NCBI RefSeq assembly: GCF_900155685.1
Contig: NZ_LT732547.1
Coordinates: forward strand, 867,043 to 931,042
DNA length: 64,000 nt
Direction: 5' to 3'
Origin: Paenibacillus bouchesdurhonensis
GTDB taxonomy: Bacteria; Bacillota; Bacilli; Paenibacillales; Paenibacillaceae
Shown one piece after another: positions 14,725-23,426 of the stretch (positions are counted from its first letter, which is position 1; every line of letters begins with the position of its first letter). Position numbers and translations under genes: made by a program. The notes beneath the pieces are model-generated. The model worked only from the letters and a program-made list of their open reading frames with translations, did not search any database and was not told the DNA's origin.

Positions 14725-16227
14725 TTGAATACATCATTGAAACGAAATTATATTTTGGGCGGTTTAATGCTGTCCACCTTCCTCGCGGCAATCGAAGGCA
14801 CGGTCATCGGCCCCGCGGGCCCACGAATCGTAGGAGATTTGGGCGGTGTAAATCTGCTAAGCTGGGTGTTCACGGCCTATCTGTTGACGATGGCGGTTTC
14901 GACTCCGATTTTTGGGAAAATGAGCGATCTTTATGGCAGGAAGCCCGTATTTATAATCGGGTCTTTGTTGTTTTTGGCGGGATCTTTGCTATCCGGACTC
15001 TCGCAGAGTATGGAACAACTGATCGTGTTCCGTGCGCTGCAGGGGATCGGAGCCGGTGCGCTGATTCCGGTCACATTTACGATCATCGGCGATATTTATT
15101 CCATCGAGGAAAGAGCGAAGGTTCAGGCTTTGATCAGCTCGGTATGGGGAATCTCGTCTCTCGTCGGGCCGCTGCTTGGCGGCTATGTCGTCGATTATTT
15201 TAATTGGCGATGGATATTTGGCTTTAATGTACCGTTCGGTTTACTGTCGCTATTATTTATTATGAAATACTTGCATGAGAACATCGAGAAGCGCAAGGTG
15301 AAGATTGATGTTGCCGGCGCGATTACCTTTACGATTGGCGTCACGGCACTGCTGATCGGACTCGCGACGGGCGGACAGCAATTCGCCTGGACGTCCCCTT
15401 GGTTAATCGCTATTTTGGCGGTCGCTGTAATATCGCTCATCCTGTTTCTCGTCGTCGAGAACCGGGCAGAGGAACCGCTCGTGCCTCTCAAGCTGTTCAA
15501 AGTGCGCGATATCGCATTTTCGAACATAGCAAGCCTGGTGGCCAGTGCCCTGCTTATTGGACTTACCTCCTATTTGCCGCTGTGGATACAAGGGGTGCTG
15601 GGGAAGAATGCCACGATGTCCGGACTCATTCTGGCGCCGATGTCGATTGGCTGGCTATTCGGCTCTGTATATGGGGCACGCTGGATTATAAGCAAAGGCT
15701 CGCGATACACGTCCTTGATCGGAATGGTCATCATTGCTATCGGAGCGACGGGAATTGCCTTTATTGCGGAGGAGACGCCGCTTTATCTGCTGCTCATTTT
15801 TAACGCGATGTATGGGATCGGTTTCGGCTTCTCCTTTACGGTGTTTACGATTATCGCTCAATCATCGGTCGGCTATAGCCTTCGCGGGGCTTCGAATGCC
15901 CTGAACACTTTCACCAAGTCCATTGGTCAGACGATCGGCGTTGCTGTATTCGGAACGCTGATCAATTTGCGGATCGTTGCCCAGACATCTGCTGGCATGC
16001 CTTCCGGTCTTGAGGTATCCCAGGACGACATTAACAATTTGCTATCTCCGGAGAAAGTGCATAAGCTATCTCCCGAGCTGTGGATCGAGCTGAAGCATGT
16101 GCTGCAGAACAGTTTGCATACGCTGTTTATCGTAATGGCGATACTGGCGCTTGTTGGCGTGGTCTCGGTATTCGGTCTGCGGAACCGTGCGCCTGAAGCC
16201 GGGGAAGAAGAGAAGTTCAATGTATAA
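14725..16227 (+). CDS. MFS drug exporter, DHA2 (EmrB/QacA) family
   Basis: A 500-residue transporter with about 14 transmembrane helices. Motif A GKMSDLYGRKP after helix 2 and the antiporter motif C region (GPLLGGYVVDYFNWRWIFGFNVPFG) mark the DHA2 proton-drug antiporters, and the acidic residue in the first helix (FLAAIEGTVIGPAGPRI) is present. It starts at a TTG at 14725 behind AAAGGAAG. A MarR regulator lies convergently just beyond the next small gene and could control it, which is a common pairing. The drug specificity cannot be read from sequence. Confidence 0.92.
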   Translation: MNTSLKRNYILGGLMLSTFLAAIEGTVIGPAGPRIVGDLGGVNLLSWVFTAYLLTMAVSTPIFGKMSDLYGRKPVFIIGSLLFLAGSLLSGLSQSMEQLIVFRALQGIGAGALIPVTFTIIGDIYSIEERAKVQALISSVWGISSLVGPLLGGYVVDYFNWRWIFGFNVPFGLLSLLFIMKYLHENIEKRKVKIDVAGAITFTIGVTALLIGLATGGQQFAWTSPWLIAILAVAVISLILFLVVENRAEEPLVPLKLFKVRDIAFSNIASLVASALLIGLTSYLPLWIQGVLGKNATMSGLILAPMSIGWLFGSVYGARWIISKGSRYTSLIGMVIIAIGATGIAFIAEETPLYLLLIFNAMYGIGFGFSFTVFTIIAQSSVGYSLRGASNALNTFTKSIGQTIGVAVFGTLINLRIVAQTSAGMPSGLEVSQDDINNLLSPEKVHKLSPELWIELKHVLQNSLHTLFIVMAILALVGVVSVFGLRNRAPEAGEEEKFNV

Positions 16228-16273
16228 AAGAGGCATCATCTCCGCACCTTAACGGGAAAGGGGAGGTGTTACG

Positions 16274-16618
16274 ATGAATGAGGAGTGGAATGTGGATCAA
16301 GGCACTTTGGTTAATGCCTGGCAGGAGCAACTGCCTGAATATCTCAATCCTGGCGATTCGACCATAGTTCAGGCTGATCTTGCCGACCCCTACGGCTTGC
16401 GGATACATATCAATGCGGAGGGGCGCCAGGATTACTCTTTTGACTTCCAATGCTCTTATTTGGATCGGCGGGAAGTCAAGGTGGAGCTGGTCGATGTGGA
16501 GCGGGAAGGATTGACGGTAAATGAGCAATCCGAGCAGGTTCAGAATCTGACGGAGGATTATGTTCGGCATATTCATGAGTGCGCACAAGCGCTTCATCGG
16601 ATTACCAATCCATCTTAA
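16274..16618 (+). CDS. Hypothetical protein
   Basis: Not recognised. A 114-residue soluble, acidic protein with a predicted beta-rich centre (STIVQADLADPYGLRIHINAEG, DYSFDFQCSYLD, REVKVELVDVERE) and a helical C-terminal part. GGGGAGGTG stands ahead of the ATG, so it is probably a real gene. It lies between the MFS exporter and the MarR regulator and could share the exporter's transcript (47 bp gap). No function proposed. Confidence 0.65.
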   Translation: MNEEWNVDQGTLVNAWQEQLPEYLNPGDSTIVQADLADPYGLRIHINAEGRQDYSFDFQCSYLDRREVKVELVDVEREGLTVNEQSEQVQNLTEDYVRHIHECAQALHRITNPS

Positions 16619-16646
16619 GGTACAACAACAGAGCATACAAAGTGCA

Positions 16647-16684
16647 AAAAGCTGCTCCCCTCGTTTTCGAAGGGAGCAGCTTTT
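16647..16684. terminator. Bidirectional terminator
   Basis: 13-bp stem AAAAGCTGCTCCC/GGGAGCAGCTTTT with A and T flanks, placed between the plus-strand hypothetical gene and the convergent marR gene. Confidence 0.85.
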
Positions 16685-16703
16685 GTTGCCGGCACAGCTT
16701 AAA

Positions 16704-17177
16704 CTATTTGCGTGCAAGCGGGGCCAGTTTCTCGGCTTCACGCCCCATTTTCTTCAGCAGCGTAATCATTAACTGCTTCTCATCGTTATCAAGTCCGCTC
16801 AGCGCGTAGTCAATCCGCTCGGAAAATTCCGGATACAGCTTGTTCATTAACTCTTTCCCCTTCGGTGTCAGTTCGGCAAATATAACCCGCCGATCCCGTG
16901 GACAGGGCTGCCGCTGCAAGAAGCCTGCCGCTTCCAGCTTGTCGATCACATAAGTGACATTGCCGCTCTGCAGCAGCAGTTTGGCTCCGATTTGCTGAAT
17001 GGGCTGAGGCCCCTTGTAATAGAGAACCTCCATCACGGCAAAGGCTGTCGGATTGAAGCCCTGAATTTTGCTTCCCGTTACGGCATGCTCATTGACACTT
17101 TTAAAAGACTTGGAAAATACTCGGTACAAGTGCAGTGATAAATCGGTTCCGCGTTCTTCGGTCTTCAACATCATCAT
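16704..17177 (-). CDS. MarR family transcriptional regulator
   Basis: A 157-residue winged-helix regulator: TAFAVMEVLYYKGPQPIQQIGAKLLLQSGNVTYVIDKLEAAGFLQRQPCPRDRRVIFAELTPKG covers the DNA-binding helices and the wing with its D-x-R motif. MarR proteins repress efflux or stress genes and release DNA on ligand or thiol signals; two Cys are nearby or in the wing. Three consecutive ATGs (17177, 17174, 17171) follow GGCGGG; spacing favours the later ones. Its likely targets are itself and the DHA2 exporter, by proximity only. Confidence 0.88.
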   Translation of the reverse strand: MMMLKTEERGTDLSLHLYRVFSKSFKSVNEHAVTGSKIQGFNPTAFAVMEVLYYKGPQPIQQIGAKLLLQSGNVTYVIDKLEAAGFLQRQPCPRDRRVIFAELTPKGKELMNKLYPEFSERIDYALSGLDNDEKQLMITLLKKMGREAEKLAPLARK

Positions 17178-17478
17178 CCCGCCTTAATCTATATTTTACA
17201 TGCAGTCATAGAAAGTAGAGTCAGATCGCGATTGTTTCACACTTATCATGTTAGGGGATACCCGATTTTTTAAAAATATAATTTATCACAATTTACGGTT
17301 TTCATATTTAAAACTTGAACAAAACCCGAAAAGTTCACGTTTTATTCAAATCTCGGGACGAAAAGTGTCCTTTGCCCCGGGTCATACTGCACGGCTAAAG
17401 AAGCTCGCTTATGGAACAGGCTAGCAGTTTATTACGTATATACTTCTAGAATAATTAAAAGTGGGAAGGGAGGGGCAT
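17178..17478 (+). promoter_or_regulatory. Upstream region of ecsAB with ECF-sigma-like promoter
   Basis: Non-coding, AT-rich. Close to the gene, TGGAAC (17412-17417), 17 bp, CGTA (17435-17438) resembles ECF-sigma promoters, and the same spacing is seen ahead of the yknW-like gene. A TATACT at 17439-17444 has no matching -35. No other signal was recognised. Confidence 0.35.
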
Positions 17479-18183
17479 ATGGATACTTTGCTGGAAGCGG
17501 ATATAAGCGAAGCGGGATACGAGTTCGGAGATCCTAAAATCAAAGAGGTTAATCTAGCTATCCGCCCCGGGAAGCTTACCGGACTAATCGGGGCGAATGG
17601 GGCAGGAAAGAGTACTGTGCTCAAGACTATTCTAGGTATTATTCCGTATGCGGAAGCATCTGTCCGGTTTAAGGCTGGCTGTGAGCAATATGCTTATATT
17701 CCCGAACACCCGGTATTTTATGAAAATCTGACCTTGTGGGAGCATCTGGATTTGGCAGCCGCGGTTTACGGAATGGGGCAGTATGAGCTTGAGCTGGAAG
17801 GCGAGCGCTTGCTGCGCAGATTTAGGATGACTGAGGTTCGGCATCACTTGCCCGGGGGATTCTCCAAAGGCATGCGACAAAAAATGATGCTGATGATCGG
17901 CTTCCTTAACCGTCCTGATATTTATATCATAGATGAGCCGTTTATCGGCCTCGATCCACGTGCGATGAAGGATTTCCTCAGCCTGCTAGAGGAGGAACGG
18001 CAGCGTGGAGCGGGAATTCTGATGTCGACGCATATGCTTGATACGGCGGAGCGGATTTGCGATGATTTTGTTCTAATCTCAGAGGGAAGAATCGCTGCGC
18101 GGGGAACACTTGGGGAAATACGCTCCGCAGCAGCCATGCCGGAGGCCTCTTTGATTGATTGCTTTGATGTGCTGGCTGAGTAA
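17479..18183 (+). CDS. ecsA: ABC transporter ATPase EcsA
   Basis: A 234-residue ATPase with Walker A GANGAGKS, the EcsA-like Q-loop stretch YIPEHPVFYENLTLWEHL, signature FSKGMRQK and Walker B IYIIDEPFIGLDP. Both the unusual signature and the PE motif match EcsA closely. In B. subtilis EcsAB is needed for full activity of the intramembrane protease RasP and so affects secretion, competence, sporulation and sigma-W induction; the transported molecule is still debated. The start is the ATG at 17479 behind GGGAGGGG; an upstream GTG at 17461 is less likely. ecsB follows 20 bp later. Confidence 0.92.
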   Translation: MDTLLEADISEAGYEFGDPKIKEVNLAIRPGKLTGLIGANGAGKSTVLKTILGIIPYAEASVRFKAGCEQYAYIPEHPVFYENLTLWEHLDLAAAVYGMGQYELELEGERLLRRFRMTEVRHHLPGGFSKGMRQKMMLMIGFLNRPDIYIIDEPFIGLDPRAMKDFLSLLEEERQRGAGILMSTHMLDTAERICDDFVLISEGRIAARGTLGEIRSAAAMPEASLIDCFDVLAE

Positions 18184-18203
18184 GGTAAGAGGGAGGGAAG
18201 GAC

Positions 18204-19445
18204 ATGGCAAGTAAGAAAGGACTTGAAGGTCAAATCAACAGCCATTTCATGAGACGCTGGAAGGATCACATCGGCAAGCAATACGGCGTCATTCGATCGG
18301 TAGTGGACTTGGCTGTGCTGCTCTATATTGTCGTTCCAGCCATGTTGGTAATCGGGCGGAGCTATTATGTCTTGTGGGTGAAGGAGCTGCCTGTCTGGCT
18401 CATGGAGCTTCCCTACCCCGTCATCCCCATATTGTTATATTCCCTCATTTATTTTGGGGGCGGTTTAATGACCTACCAGGAGAGCGCGGACGCTTTATTT
18501 TTGCGCCAGAACGAGCGGTGGAGAAAGGGGATCGTTTGGCGCGGTATCGCGGCAAGCCTGGTGGCTCAAGCACTTGTATGGGGACTGATCGTTCTTTTTC
18601 TTTTACCGCTGCTTCTCCGGGTATACGCCATGAACGGTGCCGAAATATGGCTTCTATACGCTGTGGTCACAGGGGTCAAGGCGGTGGCGATGCTGAGCGA
18701 GAATATGATAGCCATACATACTGCAAGGTGGAGAATAGTACTGTACCAATCACTGGCTCAGCTTGGTCTAGGAGGGCTGTTTGTTACTTGGGCGTTAACA
18801 TTACGTCAGAGCTGGAGCGTTTCCTTGCTTATTGCATTGATTTTGTTGCTGACCGTAATCTGGCTAAGCCGAGTGCGGATGCATACAGCCGGGCGATTCG
18901 AGGCAGAGATTCGTTTGGAGGAATATCAAAAGACAAGGCTTACGGGGATGGTGCTTTCGGGAGCTGTGAGCAGTCCCCGTAAGGCAAAAGCGCGCCCGTG
19001 GATCTTCCGCCGTTCGAACCAATTGTTCAAGAGCCGCAACGCTGAGAATAGAATCGCTGAAGCGAACTTGAAGGCATTCTATCGTGGAAGGGACTTTTCT
19101 ATTTATATACAATTTATAGGAGTAGGATTAGTTGCAGTAGCGATTCCGCCCTTCCCGGTGAACGCGGTAGTATTCTGTCTACTAACGGCATTGCTGTATT
19201 ACTGGTTAAATGGATTTCGAAAGCTATTTCTGGAAAGGGATCTCCTGGCTATTCTGCCGATGAGTCCTGTATTGAAGCGTAATTCGGCCAGAGCTTGCAA
19301 TCGCTTGTTATTGCAGCCCGCAATCCTAATCATTGCCGCCGGATTTGGCGTGTCTATATTTGATGCCATTTGGGGCATAGCGTTGGGAATTGCTGCGGCC
19401 TTTGCGTTATACATGCCTTATATTGCGAAAATGCTTCTGCGCTAG
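18204..19445 (+). CDS. ecsB: ABC transporter permease EcsB
   Basis: A 413-residue membrane protein with two clusters of helices (about 30-75, 95-220 and 295-410 with a cytoplasmic loop at about 225-290), matching EcsB. The segment MTYQESADALFLRQNERW is characteristic of the family. It supplies the membrane part for EcsA. A strong GAGGGAGGGAAG site precedes the ATG. The third gene of the B. subtilis operon, ecsC, is absent here. It converges with the flavoprotein gene, 14 bp apart, with no obvious terminator between them. Confidence 0.9.
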   Translation: MASKKGLEGQINSHFMRRWKDHIGKQYGVIRSVVDLAVLLYIVVPAMLVIGRSYYVLWVKELPVWLMELPYPVIPILLYSLIYFGGGLMTYQESADALFLRQNERWRKGIVWRGIAASLVAQALVWGLIVLFLLPLLLRVYAMNGAEIWLLYAVVTGVKAVAMLSENMIAIHTARWRIVLYQSLAQLGLGGLFVTWALTLRQSWSVSLLIALILLLTVIWLSRVRMHTAGRFEAEIRLEEYQKTRLTGMVLSGAVSSPRKAKARPWIFRRSNQLFKSRNAENRIAEANLKAFYRGRDFSIYIQFIGVGLVAVAIPPFPVNAVVFCLLTALLYYWLNGFRKLFLERDLLAILPMSPVLKRNSARACNRLLLQPAILIIAAGFGVSIFDAIWGIALGIAAAFALYMPYIAKMLLR

Positions 19446-19459
19446 AAACGGAAAGCGAG

Positions 19460-20728
19460 CTAGTCTCGCCTTCCTCGTCCTGCGTTGTGGCCTGCAGTGT
19501 AGCCAGTCGCGAAGGCCGCCGTAATATTATAGCCCCCGGTATACCCGTGTACATCCAGTATTTCTCCGCAGAAGAATAAGCCCGGCATGAGCTTGGACTC
19601 CATCGACTTCGGATTGATCTCCTTTAAATGCACGCCGCCTCCCGTAACAAAGGCTTCTTCAAAAGGACGCGTTCCACTGACTTGAAGTGTGAAGTTCTTG
19701 AGCAATTGAACCCAGGTGAGCCAGCTCTCCTTCGGCAAGTGCTCATAGGTTGTGTCGCCGGGAAGGCTAGCCCGCTCAAACAGCAGGGGAAGCAAACGCT
19801 CCGGGATGGTGCCTTTAAACACATTTTTGAGCGCCTTTTTCGGCTCGGCCGCAGCCAACTGGCGCATATCATTTTCCAGGCTGCCTGCCTTCATATCAGG
19901 GAACAGGTCAATGGACATAGTGACCTGGGATAGGTTGTGCTTCTTCTTGACGCCGCGGATAAAACCGCTGCAGCGAAGGGCAATCGGGCCGGATAAGCCA
20001 AAATGGGTGAAGATCATATCCCCTTGGTGGGCTACGACGGTCTTTCCCTTCGGATCTAGCAGCGACAGCTTCACATTTCGTAGCGAGAGACCTTGCAGAT
20101 CCCGGTTCGTAATGAAGGGCTCTTTGGAGACGATCGGCGTCTCTGTTGGATAGAGCTCCGTAATCGTGTGGCCTGCCGCCTCGGCCCATGGGTAGCCATC
20201 TCCGGTAGAACCGGTGTGCGGCACGGACTTGCCGCCAGTAGCAACAATGACCGCAGAGGCTTTGTAGATTTCCCCGGAAGACAGCCTCACGCCTGCAACA
20301 CCCCCCTGGTTATAGATGATTTCCTGAACCGGATGATGTATAAGAAGCGTGACGCCAAGCGACTTGGCTTTGCCGATTAAAGCGTTGACCACGGTTTTGG
20401 CTTTGTCGGACACGGGGAACATTCTTCCATTATCCTCTTCCTTTAGCGCGATGCCGAGCCCCTCGAAAAACGCAATAATATCGCGATTGCTGAAAAATGA
20501 GAAGGCGCTGTGCAGAAATCGTCCTCCTCCAGGAATATACGCGATCAGTTCGTCAATATCCTTCGCATTCGTCACGTTGCAGCGCCCGCCCCCAGAAATT
20601 CCGAGCTTGCGTCCGAGCTTGTCCCCCTTGTCCAGAAGAGCTACGGCTGCGCCTTGCTCGGCGGCCGCTATAGAAGCCATTAATCCTGAAGGCCCCCCGC
20701 CTATAACGATCACATCGTAATTTTTCAT
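19460..20728 (-). CDS. FAD-dependent oxidoreductase, HI0933/BaiN family
   Basis: A 422-residue flavoprotein of the family that includes B. subtilis YtfP and E. coli YhiN. The N-terminal dinucleotide fold IVIGGGPSGLMAS, the family signature GRKLGISGGGRCNVTNA, the mid-chain ATGG (VIVATGGKSVPHTGSTGDGY) and the C-terminal FCGEILDVHGYTGGYNITAAFATG are all intact. Some members act in steroid or thiamine-related chemistry, but most have no proven reaction. AAAGGAAC precedes the ATG. The gene stands alone, divergent from the histidine kinase gene. Confidence 0.9.
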   Translation of the reverse strand: MKNYDVIVIGGGPSGLMASIAAAEQGAAVALLDKGDKLGRKLGISGGGRCNVTNAKDIDELIAYIPGGGRFLHSAFSFFSNRDIIAFFEGLGIALKEEDNGRMFPVSDKAKTVVNALIGKAKSLGVTLLIHHPVQEIIYNQGGVAGVRLSSGEIYKASAVIVATGGKSVPHTGSTGDGYPWAEAAGHTITELYPTETPIVSKEPFITNRDLQGLSLRNVKLSLLDPKGKTVVAHQGDMIFTHFGLSGPIALRCSGFIRGVKKKHNLSQVTMSIDLFPDMKAGSLENDMRQLAAAEPKKALKNVFKGTIPERLLPLLFERASLPGDTTYEHLPKESWLTWVQLLKNFTLQVSGTRPFEEAFVTGGGVHLKEINPKSMESKLMPGLFFCGEILDVHGYTGGYNITAAFATGYTAGHNAGRGRRD

Positions 20729-20875
20729 AATATGTTCCTTTCATTTGTACTATTTATACTATTTTCAGATAGAAACGCAGAAAATGATTTCTTTAAACAT
20801 GAAATATTGTAAAACTTTGTCGGCTGTGATTTAATCGAAATGAGTACAGTATTCTTCCGCCTGAGGAGGGAGAGC

Positions 20876-22591
20876 TTGGATGCAGTAAAAGAGTTTGTAT
20901 TCCAGATATTAATTGCTAGTTTGCCAGCATTTCTGTTTCCGTTATTATACGAGAAATGGAGCGGTTTTGGACGTAGGTCAGACGATTCTGCCCCGCAATC
21001 AACCTATTCATTCGGGTTGACGGCTATTTGTGCTGCTAGTATGCTGCTTTGCGCCTTGTTCTCCCGAACGTACTCGGATATTATTCCGCTAGAATTCGGG
21101 AATATGCCCTTGTTTGCACTAATGCTATACGGCAAACCGCGGACGGGTATCGCAATGGGCATCTTTCGGGTTGCCTTGTTTCCACTTTACGCCGCAGATT
21201 ACACCATTACCAGTATGATCGTAGAAACCGGATTGTTGTTGTTTCCGTTTATCCTAATGTCTGCCAGGCGCTTCAAAAGGATGCAGCGCCAAGACCAAGC
21301 CGTAACTCTGTTTCTCTGGTTTGCCGCCGGTCAAATGGCAATGATGGCCTCTCCATTGTTGTCTGGCAGCCTGCAGCAGGCTCATGTTCCTGTACTCAGC
21401 ATAGCCATCATCATTCATTTAGCAGCTGCTGCCATAGTGAGCAGCTTGTTCAGCTATTATATGGCGAGCTCTATGGAGAAGGAGCAGCTGCACAAGCAGG
21501 TAGCGGAGCTATCGGACAAGTATTTTAGAGAGGCGGATAAATTGCAGCAAATTATGGATGCCGCTCCTTTGAATATCATTTTAATAGACCGGCAGGGCTG
21601 CATTTTTTCAGTAAATGACACATTTCTTCAATTATACCGAAATGACCATCCCTCCGCGACCAGGGAGAATTTGATCGGACGGAAGCTGCGCGGAGAATGC
21701 GGCGGATTTGATATAGGAATGATCGCTTTGCGTGTCGAGAAGACACTACAGGATGGGGCCAAGACAACGGAGCTGTTGCAGAGAGAGGAAAAAGTGTTTT
21801 TTACAAGCACATCCCCAATCGTTAAAGGTCATACCGACGAAGTGCTCGCTGCCGTCATTATCGTGCAGGACATTACCGAGTTGGAGACGCTGCGGATGGA
21901 ACTGAATCACGTAGAACGGCTCAGCCTTGTCGGCCAAATGGCCGCCGGAATAACGCATGAAATACGCAATCCGATGGCGGTGGTAAGGGGCTTCCTACAG
22001 CTGATGCGCGAGAAAAGCGCGAACGATCTTGATCATTATTACCGGATCGTGATGGAGGAGCTTGACCGAGCGAACAGCATTATCAACGATTTCCTGGCCC
22101 TGGCGCAAAATCGACTCGTGACGAAGGAGCTATGCAGCTTGCATCATATTATTGAAGAGCTTAAGCCGCTTCTGTGGGCAGATGCCAATTTGCGAGGGCA
22201 GAGCATCGAGGTCAAACTGGATGAGCGTGTTCCCTTGTTATATTTGAACGCGAAGGAAATCAAGCAGTTGATTCTTAATTTATCCAGAAATGGCATGGAG
22301 GCGATGGGAAAGAAGGGACTGCTCACGTTAATGACCAGCTTGGACGAGGATGGTGTCAAGCTGTATGTCATCGATACGGGGGCCGGCATTTCCGCCACGC
22401 AGCAGCAGAAGCTGTTTGCTCCTTTTTATACGACAAAGGTAAAAGGCACGGGTTTAGGTCTTCCGTTATGTCTCAGCATCATGGAACGCCATGGCGGCAA
22501 AATAACGGTGAGATCCAAGGAAGGGATTGGCACAACATTTATTTCTGTCTTTCCGGTCGATCCGAGTTCCTTGCAAGCGGGCAACAGATAA
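20876..22591 (+). CDS. Membrane sensor histidine kinase (sporulation-kinase type)
   Basis: A 571-residue kinase: five or six N-terminal helices (about residues 5-200) of the 5TM-5TMR_LYT kind, a PAS domain (about 225-345, APLNIILIDRQGCIFSVNDTF), a phosphoacceptor segment with the histidine in GITHEIRNPMAVVRGFLQLM, and an ATP domain (N box NLSRNGMEAM, G1 IDTGAGIS, G2 GTGLGLPL). No response regulator is adjacent, and orphan kinases with this core (KinB, KinD, KinE) feed the Spo0A phosphorelay, so a role in sporulation is plausible. The start is the TTG at 20876 behind GAGGAGGGAG; the ATG at 20840 has no site. Confidence 0.85.
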   Translation: MDAVKEFVFQILIASLPAFLFPLLYEKWSGFGRRSDDSAPQSTYSFGLTAICAASMLLCALFSRTYSDIIPLEFGNMPLFALMLYGKPRTGIAMGIFRVALFPLYAADYTITSMIVETGLLLFPFILMSARRFKRMQRQDQAVTLFLWFAAGQMAMMASPLLSGSLQQAHVPVLSIAIIIHLAAAAIVSSLFSYYMASSMEKEQLHKQVAELSDKYFREADKLQQIMDAAPLNIILIDRQGCIFSVNDTFLQLYRNDHPSATRENLIGRKLRGECGGFDIGMIALRVEKTLQDGAKTTELLQREEKVFFTSTSPIVKGHTDEVLAAVIIVQDITELETLRMELNHVERLSLVGQMAAGITHEIRNPMAVVRGFLQLMREKSANDLDHYYRIVMEELDRANSIINDFLALAQNRLVTKELCSLHHIIEELKPLLWADANLRGQSIEVKLDERVPLLYLNAKEIKQLILNLSRNGMEAMGKKGLLTLMTSLDEDGVKLYVIDTGAGISATQQQKLFAPFYTTKVKGTGLGLPLCLSIMERHGGKITVRSKEGIGTTFISVFPVDPSSLQAGNR

Positions 22592-22607
22592 ATCGCTCGA
22601 CTTAAAG

Positions 22608-22635
22608 TTGCTTTCCTCCCTTATGAATGTATAAT
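22608..22635 (+). promoter_or_regulatory. Promoter of bacilliredoxin gene
   Basis: TTGCTT (22608-22613), 16-bp spacer, TATAAT (22630-22635). Start expected near 22642, just before the inverted repeat at 22649-22680. Confidence 0.55.
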
Positions 22636-22648
22636 AAAATATAGCTAA

Positions 22649-22680
22649 ACACAGATGAGAGAAAAGTCACAAATCTGTGT
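22649..22680. repeat. 8-bp inverted repeat in bacilliredoxin leader
   Basis: ACACAGAT (22649-22656) and ATCTGTGT (22673-22680), 16 bp apart, immediately downstream of the expected transcription start and about 28 bp ahead of the start codon. It could be an operator or a 5' leader hairpin; no T tract follows, so it is not a terminator. Confidence 0.45.
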
Positions 22681-22708
22681 CAATCAGTTGTTTAAGGAGT
22701 GAAAGCAC

Positions 22709-23143
22709 ATGTCTATGTCATTTGACCAATATATGCGCGATATGGTTCAGCCCATGAGAGATGAACTGACGACGTTGGGAATTCAGGAAATGAGAACGCC
22801 GGAGGATGTAGAGGCAAAGCTGCCGGGAGCGAAAGGAACGGCACTTGTTGTCGTGAACTCGGTGTGCGGTTGTGCCGCGGGACAATGCCGTCCAGGCGTA
22901 GCCAGAGCGCTGCAGCACGATTTGACACCGGATCACCTCTATACGGTGTTCGCCGGACAAGATAAAGAAGCGACGGCTAAGGCTCGTGAATACTTTGCGC
23001 CGTATCCGCCATCCTCTCCTTCGATCGCTCTGCTGAAGGACGGAGAACTGGTTCACTTTATCGAGCGCCATCAAATCGAGGATCGCTCGGCGGAAGAGAT
23101 TGCTGCTGATTTAACCAGCGCATTTGATCGTTTCTGCCGCTAA
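22709..23143 (+). CDS. Bacilliredoxin, BrxA/BrxB family
   Basis: A 144-residue protein of the YphP/YqiW family with the diagnostic CGC active site (C53-G-C55) and a further Cys60 in NSVCGCAAGQCRPG. Bacilliredoxins remove bacillithiol from mixed disulfides formed on proteins such as OhrR and MetE under hypochlorite or disulfide stress. The remaining thioredoxin-like fold is full length. AAGGAG precedes the ATG. It is a single gene with its own promoter and terminator. I cannot decide between BrxA and BrxB from sequence alone. Confidence 0.93.
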   Translation: MSMSFDQYMRDMVQPMRDELTTLGIQEMRTPEDVEAKLPGAKGTALVVVNSVCGCAAGQCRPGVARALQHDLTPDHLYTVFAGQDKEATAKAREYFAPYPPSSPSIALLKDGELVHFIERHQIEDRSAEEIAADLTSAFDRFCR

Positions 23144-23166
23144 GAGCTGTCACCAAACGAAACGCT

Positions 23167-23203
23167 CCGCTAATCCGGTATTTGCCGATTAGCGGTTTTT
23201 TTT
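23167..23203 (+). terminator. Terminator after bacilliredoxin gene
   Basis: Stem CCGCTAATC/GATTAGCGG (23167-23195) followed by eight T. Confidence 0.9.
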
Positions 23204-23426
23204 GGAATTTATGGCTCGGAAATGATTGTACTTTTTTATACTAACTGTATTTGTTGTATTTACATGATCGACTTTATTGCTGCATGTCCAAATAGTTGGA
23301 ATTAAGATACATGAAATCCATCTACGCAGCTCCCAGCGCGCAGTGCTTCGCTGCATGATGGCGGTCGGTCGAATGTGCCAGAAGATGTCATCATTAGTAG
23401 CATGAAAAGAAAAGAGGGATGGAGCT

